Of a DNA stretch of 25,496 nt, positions 1 through 8,100 are shown piece after piece (within the stretch, counting starts at the first letter, position 1; every line of letters begins with the position of its first letter). This DNA comes from CAZFQG01 sp964520785 (lineage in GTDB: Bacteria; Planctomycetota; Planctomycetia; Pirellulales; Thermoguttaceae). The notes below the pieces were generated by a model, which did no database searches, was not told where the DNA came from, and saw nothing but the letters and a program-made list of their open reading frames with translations. The DNA lies in assembly GCA_964520785.1 (NCBI GenBank), contig CAZFQG010000082.1:1-25496 (forward strand). The letters are read 5' to 3'. A program made the position numbers and the translations under genes.

Positions 1-1
1 C

Positions 2-553
2 TACGAGACCCCGAGTCCCATACCCTTGCCGTCGCTGCTCTGGATCGTACGCCAGATTGCCGGTGCCCTCGCCGCACTCTTCGATGCCGGCTATATGCAC
101 GGAGACGTCAAACCCGACAATGTAATCGTATCGCGGGATTGGCACGCGACGCTGGTAGACTTGGAGTTTGCGCGAAAAGTACCCCCCGAATCGGACGACT
201 TACCGGCCGCGCTGATGGGAACCTTACCGTACCTCGCCCCGGAACTCGTCCTCTCGAATGGGAACCCGGATATTCGCTGTGACATTTACGGTCTAGGAAT
301 CGTGCTGTACGAGGGGCTTGTGGGGACATGCCCTTTCCCGGCTGAAACGCCTCAAAGCCTGATCGAATCGCTCCGCCGACACGGCGTTCCAAACCTGCGG
401 CGGGTAATGCCGCATTTGCCGCGGTCTTTGGCCGAGTTGGTCCGCTCCATGACGGCGAAAGAACCGCTCCGACGTCCTCAAACGCCTCACGACGTGGTCG
501 CGACCCTGGTCGACGTGGAGATCGAAACGTTCTCCCGACGTCAGTGGGAATAA
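2..553 (+). CDS. Serine/threonine protein kinase, C-terminal part (5' end outside window)
   Basis: The reading frame is open from base 2 and enters the window already inside a Hanks-type kinase domain, so the N-terminal lobe is missing. The catalytic loop reads HGDVKPDN (family form HRDLKPEN), with the catalytic Asp and Asn present. The activation segment starts DLEFAR, so the usual DFG is DLE: the metal-binding Asp is kept, the Phe and Gly are not. GTLPYLAPE (APE motif) and CDIYGLGIVLYEGLVG (helix F) follow, then helices ending in the conserved RRP. There is no C-terminal transmembrane or sensor domain; the protein stops about 30 residues after the kinase fold. It should phosphorylate Ser/Thr on unknown targets. 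It converges on the oxidoreductase gene ending at 578, with 24 bases between and no clear terminator hairpin. The family call is firm; the substrate is unknown. Confidence 0.9.
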   Translation, partial: YETPSPIPLPSLLWIVRQIAGALAALFDAGYMHGDVKPDNVIVSRDWHATLVDLEFARKVPPESDDLPAALMGTLPYLAPELVLSNGNPDIRCDIYGLGIVLYEGLVGTCPFPAETPQSLIESLRRHGVPNLRRVMPHLPRSLAELVRSMTAKEPLRRPQTPHDVVATLVDVEIETFSRRQWE

Positions 554-577
554 TAGGGGACGGACCCGCCACGGGAC

Positions 578-1933
578 TTATCCAATTTCAAACCCCTTGC
601 GCTGCTGGCGAGCCAGTTTCGCGTTCGCCTCGGCGTCGGCGGGGAATTCTTCTTCGTGCGGATCCCACTTCAGGTCGCGGCCGGTCCACATGGAAATGTT
701 GCAGAGGTGGCACACACTCGCGGTGCGGTGCTGAGAGACGACGTCCGAGAGAGGCTGCTTGCGGGTTTCGATGCAGTCGAAGAAATTGCCCATGTGGTTG
801 AGGATGGCGTCGTGCTTGCCGGCACGAGGGGGGCGGTCGAAGTTGTCGAAGTCGTAGAGTTTCGCGAATCGCTCGCGGATCTCCGGATCGAACGCGGCTT
901 GCGCCGGATCGGCAAACGTCTTTCCGGCGGAAGCGGCCAGGTCCTCGACCGGTTTGCCGGAAACCGTGCCGCGGTTGACGAAGAGCCGGCCGTCGTCTCC
1001 AGTGAACATGACGCCGGTGCGGCCGTGGTCGAGGACCTCCAACTCGACGCCGTTGGCATACCTCAGAACGCAGTGGTAGTTCTTCGCGACATTGTATCCG
1101 TTCTTCTCCGGGAAGTCGGGAAAGTCGGCCTCGGTGTGGATTTCGACCGGGCCGCTTAAGTCAGCACCGATTCCCCATTGGGCGATGTCCATGTGATGGC
1201 ACCCCCAATCGGTCATCTGGCCGCCGGAGTATTCATACCACCAGCGGAACGTATAGTGCGAGCGTTCCTTGATATACGGCACGCTGGGCGTCTGCCCTTG
1301 CCACAGGTCCCAGTTGAACCACTCCGGCGGTTCTTCCATTTGAAAGGGCCCCCCTTGAACGTTCTTTCCGATGGTGACGGTCACGTTGCGGAGCGTGCCG
1401 ATCGCGCCGTTTCGAACCATCTCGACGCCCAGGCGGAAGCGGCAGTCCGAACGCTGCCAGGAGCCGGTCTGCAGGATGCGGCCGGTTTCACGGACGACGG
1501 CGACGAGTTTCTTCCCTTCATCCACGGTGAGGGTGAGCGGCTTCTCGCAGTAGACGTCCTTGCCGGCGAGACAGGCGTCGATCGCCATTTTGACGTGCCA
1601 GTGGTCCGGCGTGCCGATGGTAACGGCGTCGATGTCCTTGCGATCGAGAATCTTCCGATAGTCTTCGTACAGGTCGGCCTTGCCGCCGAAATCGGCGACC
1701 GCCTTTTCGCCGATCTGGCGGTCAACGTCGGCGATGGCCACGACGTCGGCGTAAGGGAGGGCCAGTTTCGCGATGACCGACCCCTGGTACTTCATCCCGA
1801 TCGCGCCGATCCGATAACGGTCGTTTTTCAACTTCGGCTGGGCTCTCTGTTGGGCATTGGCCGTGAGATGATAGGGCGTGATGGCCGCGGCGGTCGTGGC
1901 GGCGGCGAGGAATTGGCGTCGGGTAACGGACAT
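578..1933 (-). CDS. Exported Gfo/Idh/MocA-family NAD(P)-dependent oxidoreductase
   Basis: A 451-residue protein. The N-terminus TRRQFLAAA (residues 4-12) is a twin-arginine signal, so the enzyme is probably folded in the cytoplasm and exported. The Rossmann segment begins at about residue 41 (RIGAIGMKYQGS) and the family signature EKPLTL is at residues 130-135, with the usual catalytic-Lys position K131. The C-terminal half has the family's aromatic-rich segment FRWWYEYSGGQ and a DWGCHHMDIAQW helix. Such enzymes oxidise or reduce sugars or cyclitols; the substrate cannot be read here. The ATG at 1933 has AAAGGAG a few bases upstream. A near-consensus promoter lies at 1971-2000. It sits downstream of an isomerase and a PfpI protein, all leftward, which suggests sugar breakdown. 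It is a paralog of the protein at 10108-11433. Confidence 0.93.
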   Translation of the reverse strand: MSVTRRQFLAAATTAAAITPYHLTANAQQRAQPKLKNDRYRIGAIGMKYQGSVIAKLALPYADVVAIADVDRQIGEKAVADFGGKADLYEDYRKILDRKDIDAVTIGTPDHWHVKMAIDACLAGKDVYCEKPLTLTVDEGKKLVAVVRETGRILQTGSWQRSDCRFRLGVEMVRNGAIGTLRNVTVTIGKNVQGGPFQMEEPPEWFNWDLWQGQTPSVPYIKERSHYTFRWWYEYSGGQMTDWGCHHMDIAQWGIGADLSGPVEIHTEADFPDFPEKNGYNVAKNYHCVLRYANGVELEVLDHGRTGVMFTGDDGRLFVNRGTVSGKPVEDLAASAGKTFADPAQAAFDPEIRERFAKLYDFDNFDRPPRAGKHDAILNHMGNFFDCIETRKQPLSDVVSQHRTASVCHLCNISMWTGRDLKWDPHEEEFPADAEANAKLARQQRKGFEIG

Positions 1934-1970
1934 GGGAAGGCTCCTTTATTTCTGACGGGCGGCAACGGGT

Positions 1971-2000
1971 ATTCTACCGCGCGGCGGCAACGACTTTCAA
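1971..2000 (-). promoter_or_regulatory. Predicted sigma-70-type promoter for the oxidoreductase gene
   Basis: Reading leftward: -35 TTGAAA (2000-1995), 18-base spacer, -10 TAGAAT (1976-1971), followed about 38 bases later by the ATG at 1933. It suggests the gene can be transcribed separately from the isomerase gene upstream. Prediction from sequence only. Confidence 0.45.
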
Positions 2001-2043
2001 ATTCCGTCTTCAGTGGATCAAGGGAGAAGACGCATTTAACGAG

Positions 2044-2064
2044 ATTGGATTGGTGAAATCCAAT
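2044..2064. other. Perfect 8-bp stem-loop between isomerase and oxidoreductase genes
   Basis: ATTGGATT, loop GGTGA, AATCCAAT. It lies about 85 bases past the isomerase stop and about 110 bases before the oxidoreductase start (leftward sense). There is no T-run on either side, so it is not a standard terminator; it could be an operator or an RNA-processing or stability hairpin. Confidence 0.45.
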
Positions 2065-2087
2065 AGACGCTTACTTCATCTGCTCTT

Positions 2088-2114
2088 CTCTCTGTGTCCT
2101 CTTCGCTCTCTGTG
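2088..2114. repeat. Short direct repeat CTCTCTGTG x2 downstream of the isomerase gene
   Basis: CTCTCTGTG occurs at 2088-2096 and 2106-2114, in a pyrimidine-rich tract whose reverse strand reads ACCACAGAGAG...GGACACAGAG. From memory, similar CACAGAG-type intergenic repeats occur in many bacterial genomes. The tract lies just past the stop codon at 2148 (leftward sense). Confidence 0.4.
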
Positions 2115-2147
2115 GTAGTCCCCTTTTCTTCAGTTTCGGTGATTGGT

Positions 2148-3071
2148 TCAGGTCAGTTGTTCCAAGTATTTCCGCGACTTGTTAATCGCCGCGGTCACCT
2201 CCTCGGCGGTGGGGAGAATCGGAATGCCCCGCGGCACCGGGTGCATGAAGACCTCCGTCCACCGGTCGTAATTGATCTTTTTGAGGGCTCCCACGATGGG
2301 GCCGAAGTCGAGTTTCCCGAAGCCGGGCATCTGCTCCATCTCCTGGGCCTTGGGGAGTTTTTTCATGGCGCCTTGGCCGTGTTCCCAGGCATAAAAGTGG
2401 GCCAGCTTCGGCCCGAGGTCTTCGATCACGCGGGCGATGACCTTCGGGTCCTGCGGCAGGTGGTAGGGGGCCAGGGCGATCCCGAGGGCGGGCGACTTCG
2501 CTAGTTCTCCGAAATACTCGATCGACTCGACCGTGTTGATCAAGGCGTGGCCGTGGTTTTCAATGCCGATGACGAGCCCTAGCTCTTCGGCCCTGGCCGT
2601 ATGGGGCTTCATCTGCTCGACGAATTGCGCGACGGCCGCCTTATATTCCGCCCCCTTCACGTTCTTCGGTCCGCCACTGGCGCAAATAAGCAGCCTGCCG
2701 CCGAAATCGTGGACGAACTCCATTTCCGTTTGCAGTCCGAAAGGACCCAGATTGTAGCACGTCGAGATGCCGAGTTTAACGCCGTATTTCTTAAGCATCG
2801 CGCGAAACGCGTCATGCCCCATCTCCTCGACCTGCTCGCGCTGATCGGCGTGGCCCATCGGCCAGATATCAAGCCACTCGGTTCCGGTCTTTGGGATTTC
2901 CGGCAGAATGACGTCGAGCTTCAGCCTGCCGTACAGGCTTGAGCCGGTGATGTAGTTGAAGCGGAAACGGTCTTCCGCGGCGGACAGGGGCGCGGCGAAG
3001 GCGCCGGCGGCGGTTCCCGCGAGAATTCGGCATGCGGTACGTCGGGTGATGGGGCGTCGGTTGATGTTCAT
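2148..3071 (-). CDS. Exported sugar phosphate isomerase/epimerase-like protein (xylose isomerase-like TIM barrel)
   Basis: A 307-residue protein from the ATG at 3071. A GTG at 3074 is also in frame, but the ATG is better spaced from GAGGAGG and forms the TGATG overlap with the upstream stop codon. The N-terminus has a Tat-like signal (TRRTACRILAG, then a hydrophobic stretch ending LSAAEDRF). The body matches the AP-endonuclease-2/xylose-isomerase-like barrel: IGIENHGHA near the middle supplies a family-typical metal-ligand Glu, followed by FYAWEHG and a C-terminal WTEVFMHPVPRG strand. These proteins isomerise or epimerise sugars or keto-sugars; exported members are common in planctomycetes and their substrates are largely unknown. 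Overlap with the PfpI gene implies translational coupling. Confidence 0.85.
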   Translation of the reverse strand: MNINRRPITRRTACRILAGTAAGAFAAPLSAAEDRFRFNYITGSSLYGRLKLDVILPEIPKTGTEWLDIWPMGHADQREQVEEMGHDAFRAMLKKYGVKLGISTCYNLGPFGLQTEMEFVHDFGGRLLICASGGPKNVKGAEYKAAVAQFVEQMKPHTARAEELGLVIGIENHGHALINTVESIEYFGELAKSPALGIALAPYHLPQDPKVIARVIEDLGPKLAHFYAWEHGQGAMKKLPKAQEMEQMPGFGKLDFGPIVGALKKINYDRWTEVFMHPVPRGIPILPTAEEVTAAINKSRKYLEQLT

Positions 3072-3631
3072 CACGACCTCCTCGCCTCCTCCAGCATCCT
3101 CATCCAGACGCCCATGTAGTGGCCGTGGTCATGGAACGTGCGGCCGCTGACGAGGTTGCGGTCGACGACGCACGGTTCGTCGACGAATGTGCCGCCGCAC
3201 ACTTCCAGGTCGAATTTGCATTTCGGCACGGTCGCCATCCGGCGGCCCTTCACGCAGTCGGCGTAGGCCGGGATTTCCACCCCGTGGCAGACGCAGGCGA
3301 TCGGCTTGTTTTCTTCGAAGAAATGCCGCGTGATCCGGACGAGGTCCTCGTCATAACGGATATACTCCGGCGCCCGGCCGCCGCTGAAGAAGATACCGAG
3401 GTATTCCTCCGGTTTGACGTCGCGGAAGGCGACGTCCGACTGCAAGGTGTAGCCTTCCCACTCCTTCGTAATCGTCCAGCCCGGCTTCACCTCGTGCATC
3501 ACCATCTGATAGCGATGTACTTCCGGAGCGGCCACGACCGGGCGGATGCCCGCCTCCTGCAACCGGTAGTAGGGATATAGAGTATCGACCGTCTCCGACG
3601 CATCGCCAATGATGATGAGGGCTTGGTCCAT
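3071..3631 (-). CDS. DJ-1/PfpI-family protein
   Basis: A 186-residue single-domain protein. It begins ALIIIGDASETVDTLYP, contains the family's Glu-bearing loop FFSGGRAPEYI, and has the nucleophile-elbow Cys in ACVCHG (C115). The family includes glyoxalase III/deglycase-like, chaperone-like and peptidase-like members, and sequence alone does not choose between them. There is no signal peptide, so it is probably cytoplasmic. The ATG at 3631 is preceded by CCCTCAAAAA and lacks a purine-rich ribosome site, which is odd because the next gene has a strong one. Its stop overlaps the isomerase start. Position between a XylR-type regulator and an isomerase suggests a role in handling sugar-derived carbonyl compounds (inference). 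Confidence 0.85.
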   Translation of the reverse strand: MDQALIIIGDASETVDTLYPYYRLQEAGIRPVVAAPEVHRYQMVMHEVKPGWTITKEWEGYTLQSDVAFRDVKPEEYLGIFFSGGRAPEYIRYDEDLVRITRHFFEENKPIACVCHGVEIPAYADCVKGRRMATVPKCKFDLEVCGGTFVDEPCVVDRNLVSGRTFHDHGHYMGVWMRMLEEARRS

Positions 3632-3638
3632 TTTTTGA

Positions 3639-3669
3639 GGGTGTAGGGGTTAGGGATTGGGGATTAGGG
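3639..3669 (+). other. Potential G-quadruplex tract upstream of the PfpI gene
   Basis: Five runs of three or four G separated by loops of three or four bases (GGG TGTA GGGG TTA GGG ATT GGGG ATTA GGG) lie 8-38 bases before the PfpI start codon, on the strand opposite the coding strand. The coding-strand leader is therefore C-rich and lacks a ribosome-binding site. Confidence 0.5.
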
Positions 3670-3678
3670 TGAGGCAAA

Positions 3679-3717
3679 AGGCATAAGGCACTAGGCATAA
3701 GGCACTAGGCATAAGGG
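3679..3717 (+). repeat. Tandem 14-base repeat AGGCATAAGGCACT (2.7 copies)
   Basis: Copies at 3679-3692 and 3693-3706, and a partial copy at 3707-3716. An inverted relative is at 3805-3820. It fills the gap between the XylR-type gene and the PfpI gene. Confidence 0.75.
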
Positions 3718-3804
3718 TTTTTGATGCGACGTCTTCGATATGTGGAGCGCATCCCGTTACGCGTCATCGCACGTCACACCGCTTCGTATTGTTCCCGTTC
3801 AACA

Positions 3805-3820
3805 CTTATGCCTTATGCCT
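3805..3820 (-). repeat. Inverted copy of the AGGCATAAGG repeat, overlapping a stop codon
   Basis: The minus strand reads AGGCATAAGGCATAAG, whose first 12 bases equal the tandem unit at 3679-3692. The TAA stop of the XylR-type gene (3815-3813) lies inside it, so the repeat contributes the final Ala codon and the stop. Confidence 0.65.
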
Positions 3821-5006
3821 CTCTTCTTCCGCCTTCTCCCCTCCACTCGCCCGGCGTGACGCCGAATTCCCGCTTGAACGACTCCGACAGATACTGCGGA
3901 TGCTTGAAGCCGGCGCGCCAGGCGATTTGGGCGAGGGGGAGGTCGGTTTCTTTTAGTAGTTGCTTCACTCGGTTGAACTGGATTCTTCGGATTTCGGCCT
4001 TGGGCGGGCGGCCCAAGAGGGTTTTCATTTGCCGTTCCAGGGAACTCCGGGAAATGGCGACGGCTTCCAGGACGTCTTCGACCGTAATCCCGCGGCAGGC
4101 GTTTTCGCGGATGAACCGCAAGGCCTCGGCCACGTCGGGGCTGTCGATCGCCACGATGTCGGACGATCGGCGACGGACGACTCCCATCGGGGGGACGAGA
4201 ATCGGCTCTGCCGGCGGCGCCTCGCCTTCCATCAGTCGGGCCAGCAACGCGGCCGCTTCGTATCCAATCCGTGGGCCGTTAAACCGCACGCTCGACAGGG
4301 GCGGATTCGCCATGCTGCATAGCGAATCATCATTCTCCACGCCGACGACCGCGACTTCTTCCGGGACGGCCACTCGCCCGCGGTGGCAGGCGTCCAGCAG
4401 CCAGAACCCGAGTTGGTCGGTACAGGCCATGACTCCCACCGGTTTGGGGAGGGATCGGACCCAGTCGGCCAGGGCTTTCTGGTGGCCCTCCCAATCGGCC
4501 GGTCGCTCTTGGGCTTTTGGCGGTTCGAACACCGAACAATCATAACCGGCCGCGGCGACCGTGTCGACGAAGTTGCCGCACCGCTGGGCGAAATAATCTT
4601 CCGTGGCGATGCCGTAAATTCCGAAGTTGCGAAATCCGCATTCCATCAAATGCACGGCGACCAGCCGGCCCAACGCGGCGTTGTCGACGCCGACGAAGGG
4701 GGCGTCCTGACGCAAACGCGAGGCTCGCAGTTCGACAACCGGCGCAACTGACCCGTGGATCCGCTCGGCCATCGCCTGCGACGGTGTTCGCGAAAGGATG
4801 CCGTCGCCGGACCAGTTCTTCAGCCAAGCCGGAAACCGCGAATCGAGCGACCGCAGTTCCATATAGACCGACCAGGGACCATTCTCCGCGATATATCGCC
4901 GCACTCCGTGCAACAGATCGCGTCCGTAGGCGCGCGACGTCTCGATGAAAATGGCGACGTGCGGCAAGGTGTGGTCGGTCGGGGTTGGGTGCATGGAAAG
5001 GACCAA
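3813..5006 (-). CDS. XylR-type transcriptional regulator (sugar-binding domain plus AraC-type HTH)
   Basis: 397 residues from a TTG at 5006, or 393 from an ATG at 4994; neither has a strong ribosome site, so the start is uncertain. Residues about 10-285 form a LacI/periplasmic-binding-like sensor (HVAIFIETSRAYGRDLLHGVRRY; GVMACTDQLGFWLLDAC; EEVAVVGVENDDSLC). Residues about 290-390 form an AraC-type double helix-turn-helix (GITVEDVLEAVAISRSSLER and IAWRAGFKHPQYLSESFKREFG). This is the architecture and size of E. coli XylR (392 residues), which activates xylose genes on binding sugar. Here it likely controls the leftward genes that follow, and its ligand is probably a sugar (inference). The last codon and stop lie in a repeat (3805-3820). 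Confidence 0.9.
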   Translation of the reverse strand: MVLSMHPTPTDHTLPHVAIFIETSRAYGRDLLHGVRRYIAENGPWSVYMELRSLDSRFPAWLKNWSGDGILSRTPSQAMAERIHGSVAPVVELRASRLRQDAPFVGVDNAALGRLVAVHLMECGFRNFGIYGIATEDYFAQRCGNFVDTVAAAGYDCSVFEPPKAQERPADWEGHQKALADWVRSLPKPVGVMACTDQLGFWLLDACHRGRVAVPEEVAVVGVENDDSLCSMANPPLSSVRFNGPRIGYEAAALLARLMEGEAPPAEPILVPPMGVVRRRSSDIVAIDSPDVAEALRFIRENACRGITVEDVLEAVAISRSSLERQMKTLLGRPPKAEIRRIQFNRVKQLLKETDLPLAQIAWRAGFKHPQYLSESFKREFGVTPGEWRGEGGRREA

Positions 5007-5031
5007 TCCGTGGTCGGACGGCTTGTCGTTC

Positions 5032-5058
5032 GCAGTGTGCTCGTAAGAGCATTCTTCG
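5032..5058 (+). repeat. Covarying hairpin repeat, unit A
   Basis: GCAGTG, stem TGCTC, loop GTAA, stem GAGCA, TTCTTCG. One of three related units between the XylR-type gene and the LamG gene; stems differ in sequence but remain fully paired. Confidence 0.65.
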
Positions 5059-5061
5059 TTC

Positions 5062-5087
5062 GTGGTGTGCCCGTGAGGGCATTCTCC
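5062..5087 (+). repeat. Covarying hairpin repeat, unit B
   Basis: GTGGTG, stem TGCCC, loop GTGA, stem GGGCA, TTCTCC. It begins 30 bases after unit A, in the same orientation. The stem differs from unit A by T-to-C and its compensating A-to-G. Confidence 0.65.
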
Positions 5088-5096
5088 ACTGGCGCC

Positions 5097-5122
5097 CGAA
5101 GGAACGCCTACGGCGTCACTAC
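5097..5122 (-). repeat. Covarying hairpin repeat, unit C (inverted), overlapping the LamG gene stop
   Basis: On the minus strand: GTAGTG, stem ACGCC, loop GTA, stem GGCGT, TCCTTCG. It has the same layout as units A and B in opposite orientation. The TAG stop of the LamG gene (5121-5119) lies in its first block. Confidence 0.6.
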
Positions 5123-8100
5123 AAACATGTGCGTTGCCGTCTCCGTCCCAGCAACGTCACAAACAACAGGCAAACCAGTGACACTGCGGCCGGCTCCGGC
5201 ACCGCCGCGGCGGCCGTGGCGCCCCAATTGGCGCGGACGACGTCCAAGTCGGCACTGCCGACCATGCCGTCGCCGGACGGGTCGCCGCAGGGAAGACATC
5301 CGGCTTCCACCGTCTGCCCCCAATTGCCGCGGACGATATCCAGGTCGGCGCTGCCGACCATCCCGTCGCCGTTGAGGTCGCCCGGGACGCCCGCGGACGA
5401 CTCTCCGATGACCGAGACCGCGTAGATACCGAACTGAGCGTCGCTTTCTCCTACGAGAATCGTTCCGATGTCCGGATCGTTGATCGTCCAGCCGGGATCG
5501 ACGACATTCGCCGTATCGAAGCGGACGGCCGTCAGGGTCTTCGTGTCGTCGACGGCGACGATCTGTTGCCAGACGGTCCGGCCGTCGTCGCTGACGTCGG
5601 TTTCGAACTGATACAGGGTCAATCCGCCCGCGGCGGTGCTGCTGTAGCCGACCAGTTGCCGGCCGCGGTCGCTGGCGACATCCCAGTCGAACGTCTCCTC
5701 CGTGCTGTCGCTATAGACGAGCGTCACGGCGCCGGGGGCGGTCGAGCCGTCGTCCAGGGCGATGGCCGTGTGGGCGAAACCGAGTTGCGAGTACTGGCCG
5801 TCGGCGATATCGATGGTCGTCGACTGGCCGAAGTCCATTAGGACCGTGTTGTCGCCGTTGATTGCGCCGAACTGATAACGTTCCGAGGCGGTCGTTATGA
5901 CGCCGTCACCCGGCAGGAGGTCGGCCAAGAACTTCTCGTTTTTCGTACCGCGGTAGCCGGTCCCGGCGGAGTCGCTCGTATCGGCGGCCAGCGTGTCGGC
6001 GTTGAACGAAGCGGAGATGTCCAGCATCGTCCAATCCTCCGGGTCGGTCGGTTCGACAAAGACGAGATCGGTGGGGGCGGTTCCGGCGTACAGTTCCGCC
6101 ACCTGCTCGACCGAGAGGACCGCGTCAAACGCGGCGACGTCGTCGATCATCCCGTTCATAAAGCGGTTGGCCGCGCCGTAGGAACTGATCGCGACCGTCT
6201 TGTCGACCGGGACGACACCGCCCGGATTGTTGTCGTTGATCGTCACCGGCTGCATTTGACCGTCGAAATAGATGCGAACGCCGCTGCCGTCGTCGCTCCC
6301 GTCGTAGGTGGCGACGACGTGGACCCATTGGCCCTGCGGGAGTCCGTACGCGTCGACGGCGATTTTCTCCGTTCCCCCGGCGGACCCGGACATCTCAAAG
6401 CGGATGTTAGGCCCCCCCTGGCGCAACAGTCCCCACCCGTCATGCGGCGAGTTGGGGTTGATCCCGGTTAGGATTCCCATGGTTCCGCCACCGTTGTCGT
6501 AGATCCAGGCGGAGACGGAGAGCGGGGTTTCCTTGCTGACGTTCCAATCGCTGCAGTCGCCGATTTCGACGCAACCGGCGCCGCCGAAATCGAGTGAGTA
6601 GTCGTTGGCATCGGCCGTGTGGCCGGCGGTCCAGGCGGTTTCGGTGATATTGACGAAACTGCCGGTCTTCCCGCCGACGGAGTCGGAAAGGCTCGTACCG
6701 GATCCTTCGTTCATGTCCCAGTAGGAGAGGACGCCGGCGGCCTGGGCCGTTGAAGCAAGGAGGCCCACGGCGAGGAGAACCACCAGCGTCTTTCGCGTGC
6801 GGCGGAAAAAACACGCAAACAAACCGCCGAGCAGCAGCAACGCACCGGCGGCCGGTTCCGGAACGGCGCCGATTTGGGTTCCCACGGAGACCGCGTAAAT
6901 GCCGATCTGGGCGTCACCGACGCCGGCCTGGCCCGTTCCCAACTCGGTGTCGGTATACGTCCAGCCGGGATCGACCAGATCGTCCGTGTCGAGTGTGATG
7001 GAAACCAAGGTCTTCGAATCGTCCGTCTCGATGATTTGGCTGGAGAGGATACGGTTGGTGGCGGTCAGATCCGAGGAAAATTGCTTCAGTTGCAGCTTGG
7101 AGACGGCCACTTCGGAGCCCCCTTCGTTGCGGTTGCCGTCGTTGTTGACCAGGTCCCAGGTCACCGTCTCGGACGACCCGTCGCCGTAGTTCAGGGTCGC
7201 CGTGCCGTTCGTGTCCGATCCGGTATTGAGCCCGACCGCCGAGAAGAGGACGGAGACGGCGTCGTAGCTTCCGTCGGCCACGTCGAGCGTGACCGAGTCG
7301 CCCAGGTCGAGCAGGACCGTGTTATCGCCGTCGTAGGGACCGAGTTGGAACGTAATGTCGCCGGCGAGCATTCCCCCGGCGGGCAGGATCGGCAGGCTGG
7401 TGTCCGGGTCGAGCGAATCGGCCAGGAATTTTTCGTTGTTATCGCTTCGGTAACCGATTCCGCTTGCGTCGTCCACGGTGGCCGCGATCGTTTTAGCGTC
7501 GAAGGCCGAGGAGATCGACTGCGTCGTCCAGGAATAGTAGCCTGGTCCGGTGAAGACGAGGTCGGTCGGCACGGTGCCGCCAAAGAGTTGGGCGACTTGG
7601 GCCGGCGTCAACACCGCGTCGTAGACGGAGACGTCGTCCAGGCAGCCGTTGAGGAACCGGTTTTTCGCACCGTAGGAACTCATGGTGAGGATGTTGTCGG
7701 TGGGCACCTCTCCGCCAGGGTTGGCCGCGGCGACAACCATCGGCGCCAGTTGGCCGTCGAGGTAAATGCGCATGCCGCCGGGGTGGTCGCTCCCGTCGTA
7801 GGTCGTCACGACGTGAATCCACTCATTGGCCGCGTTGAAATCGGCGTCGACGCACATCTGGTAGGAAAAGGCGTCGGTGTAGGGGGACATCTCGAAACGG
7901 ATTTGCGTCTGGCCGTTGACCATTCGCCGAACGACTCCCCAGCCATCCCAAGGTGAATCCGGGTTCAAGCAGGTGAGCAGGCCCATCGTGCCGGCGGTGT
8001 TGTAGTCTTTCAGCCAAAGCGAGACGGAAAACGGAGTCTGCTTGCCGAAAGCCCAATCGCTCGGTTCACCCAGGTCGACCACGGCCGCACCGGCGAAGTC

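Noticed and set aside
2044..2064. A terminator after the isomerase gene
   Set aside because: The stem is perfect, but there is no U-run on either strand.
3679..3717. A possible CRISPR array
   Set aside because: The units are 14 bases, directly tandem with no spacers, and there are only 2.7 copies; no cas genes are nearby.
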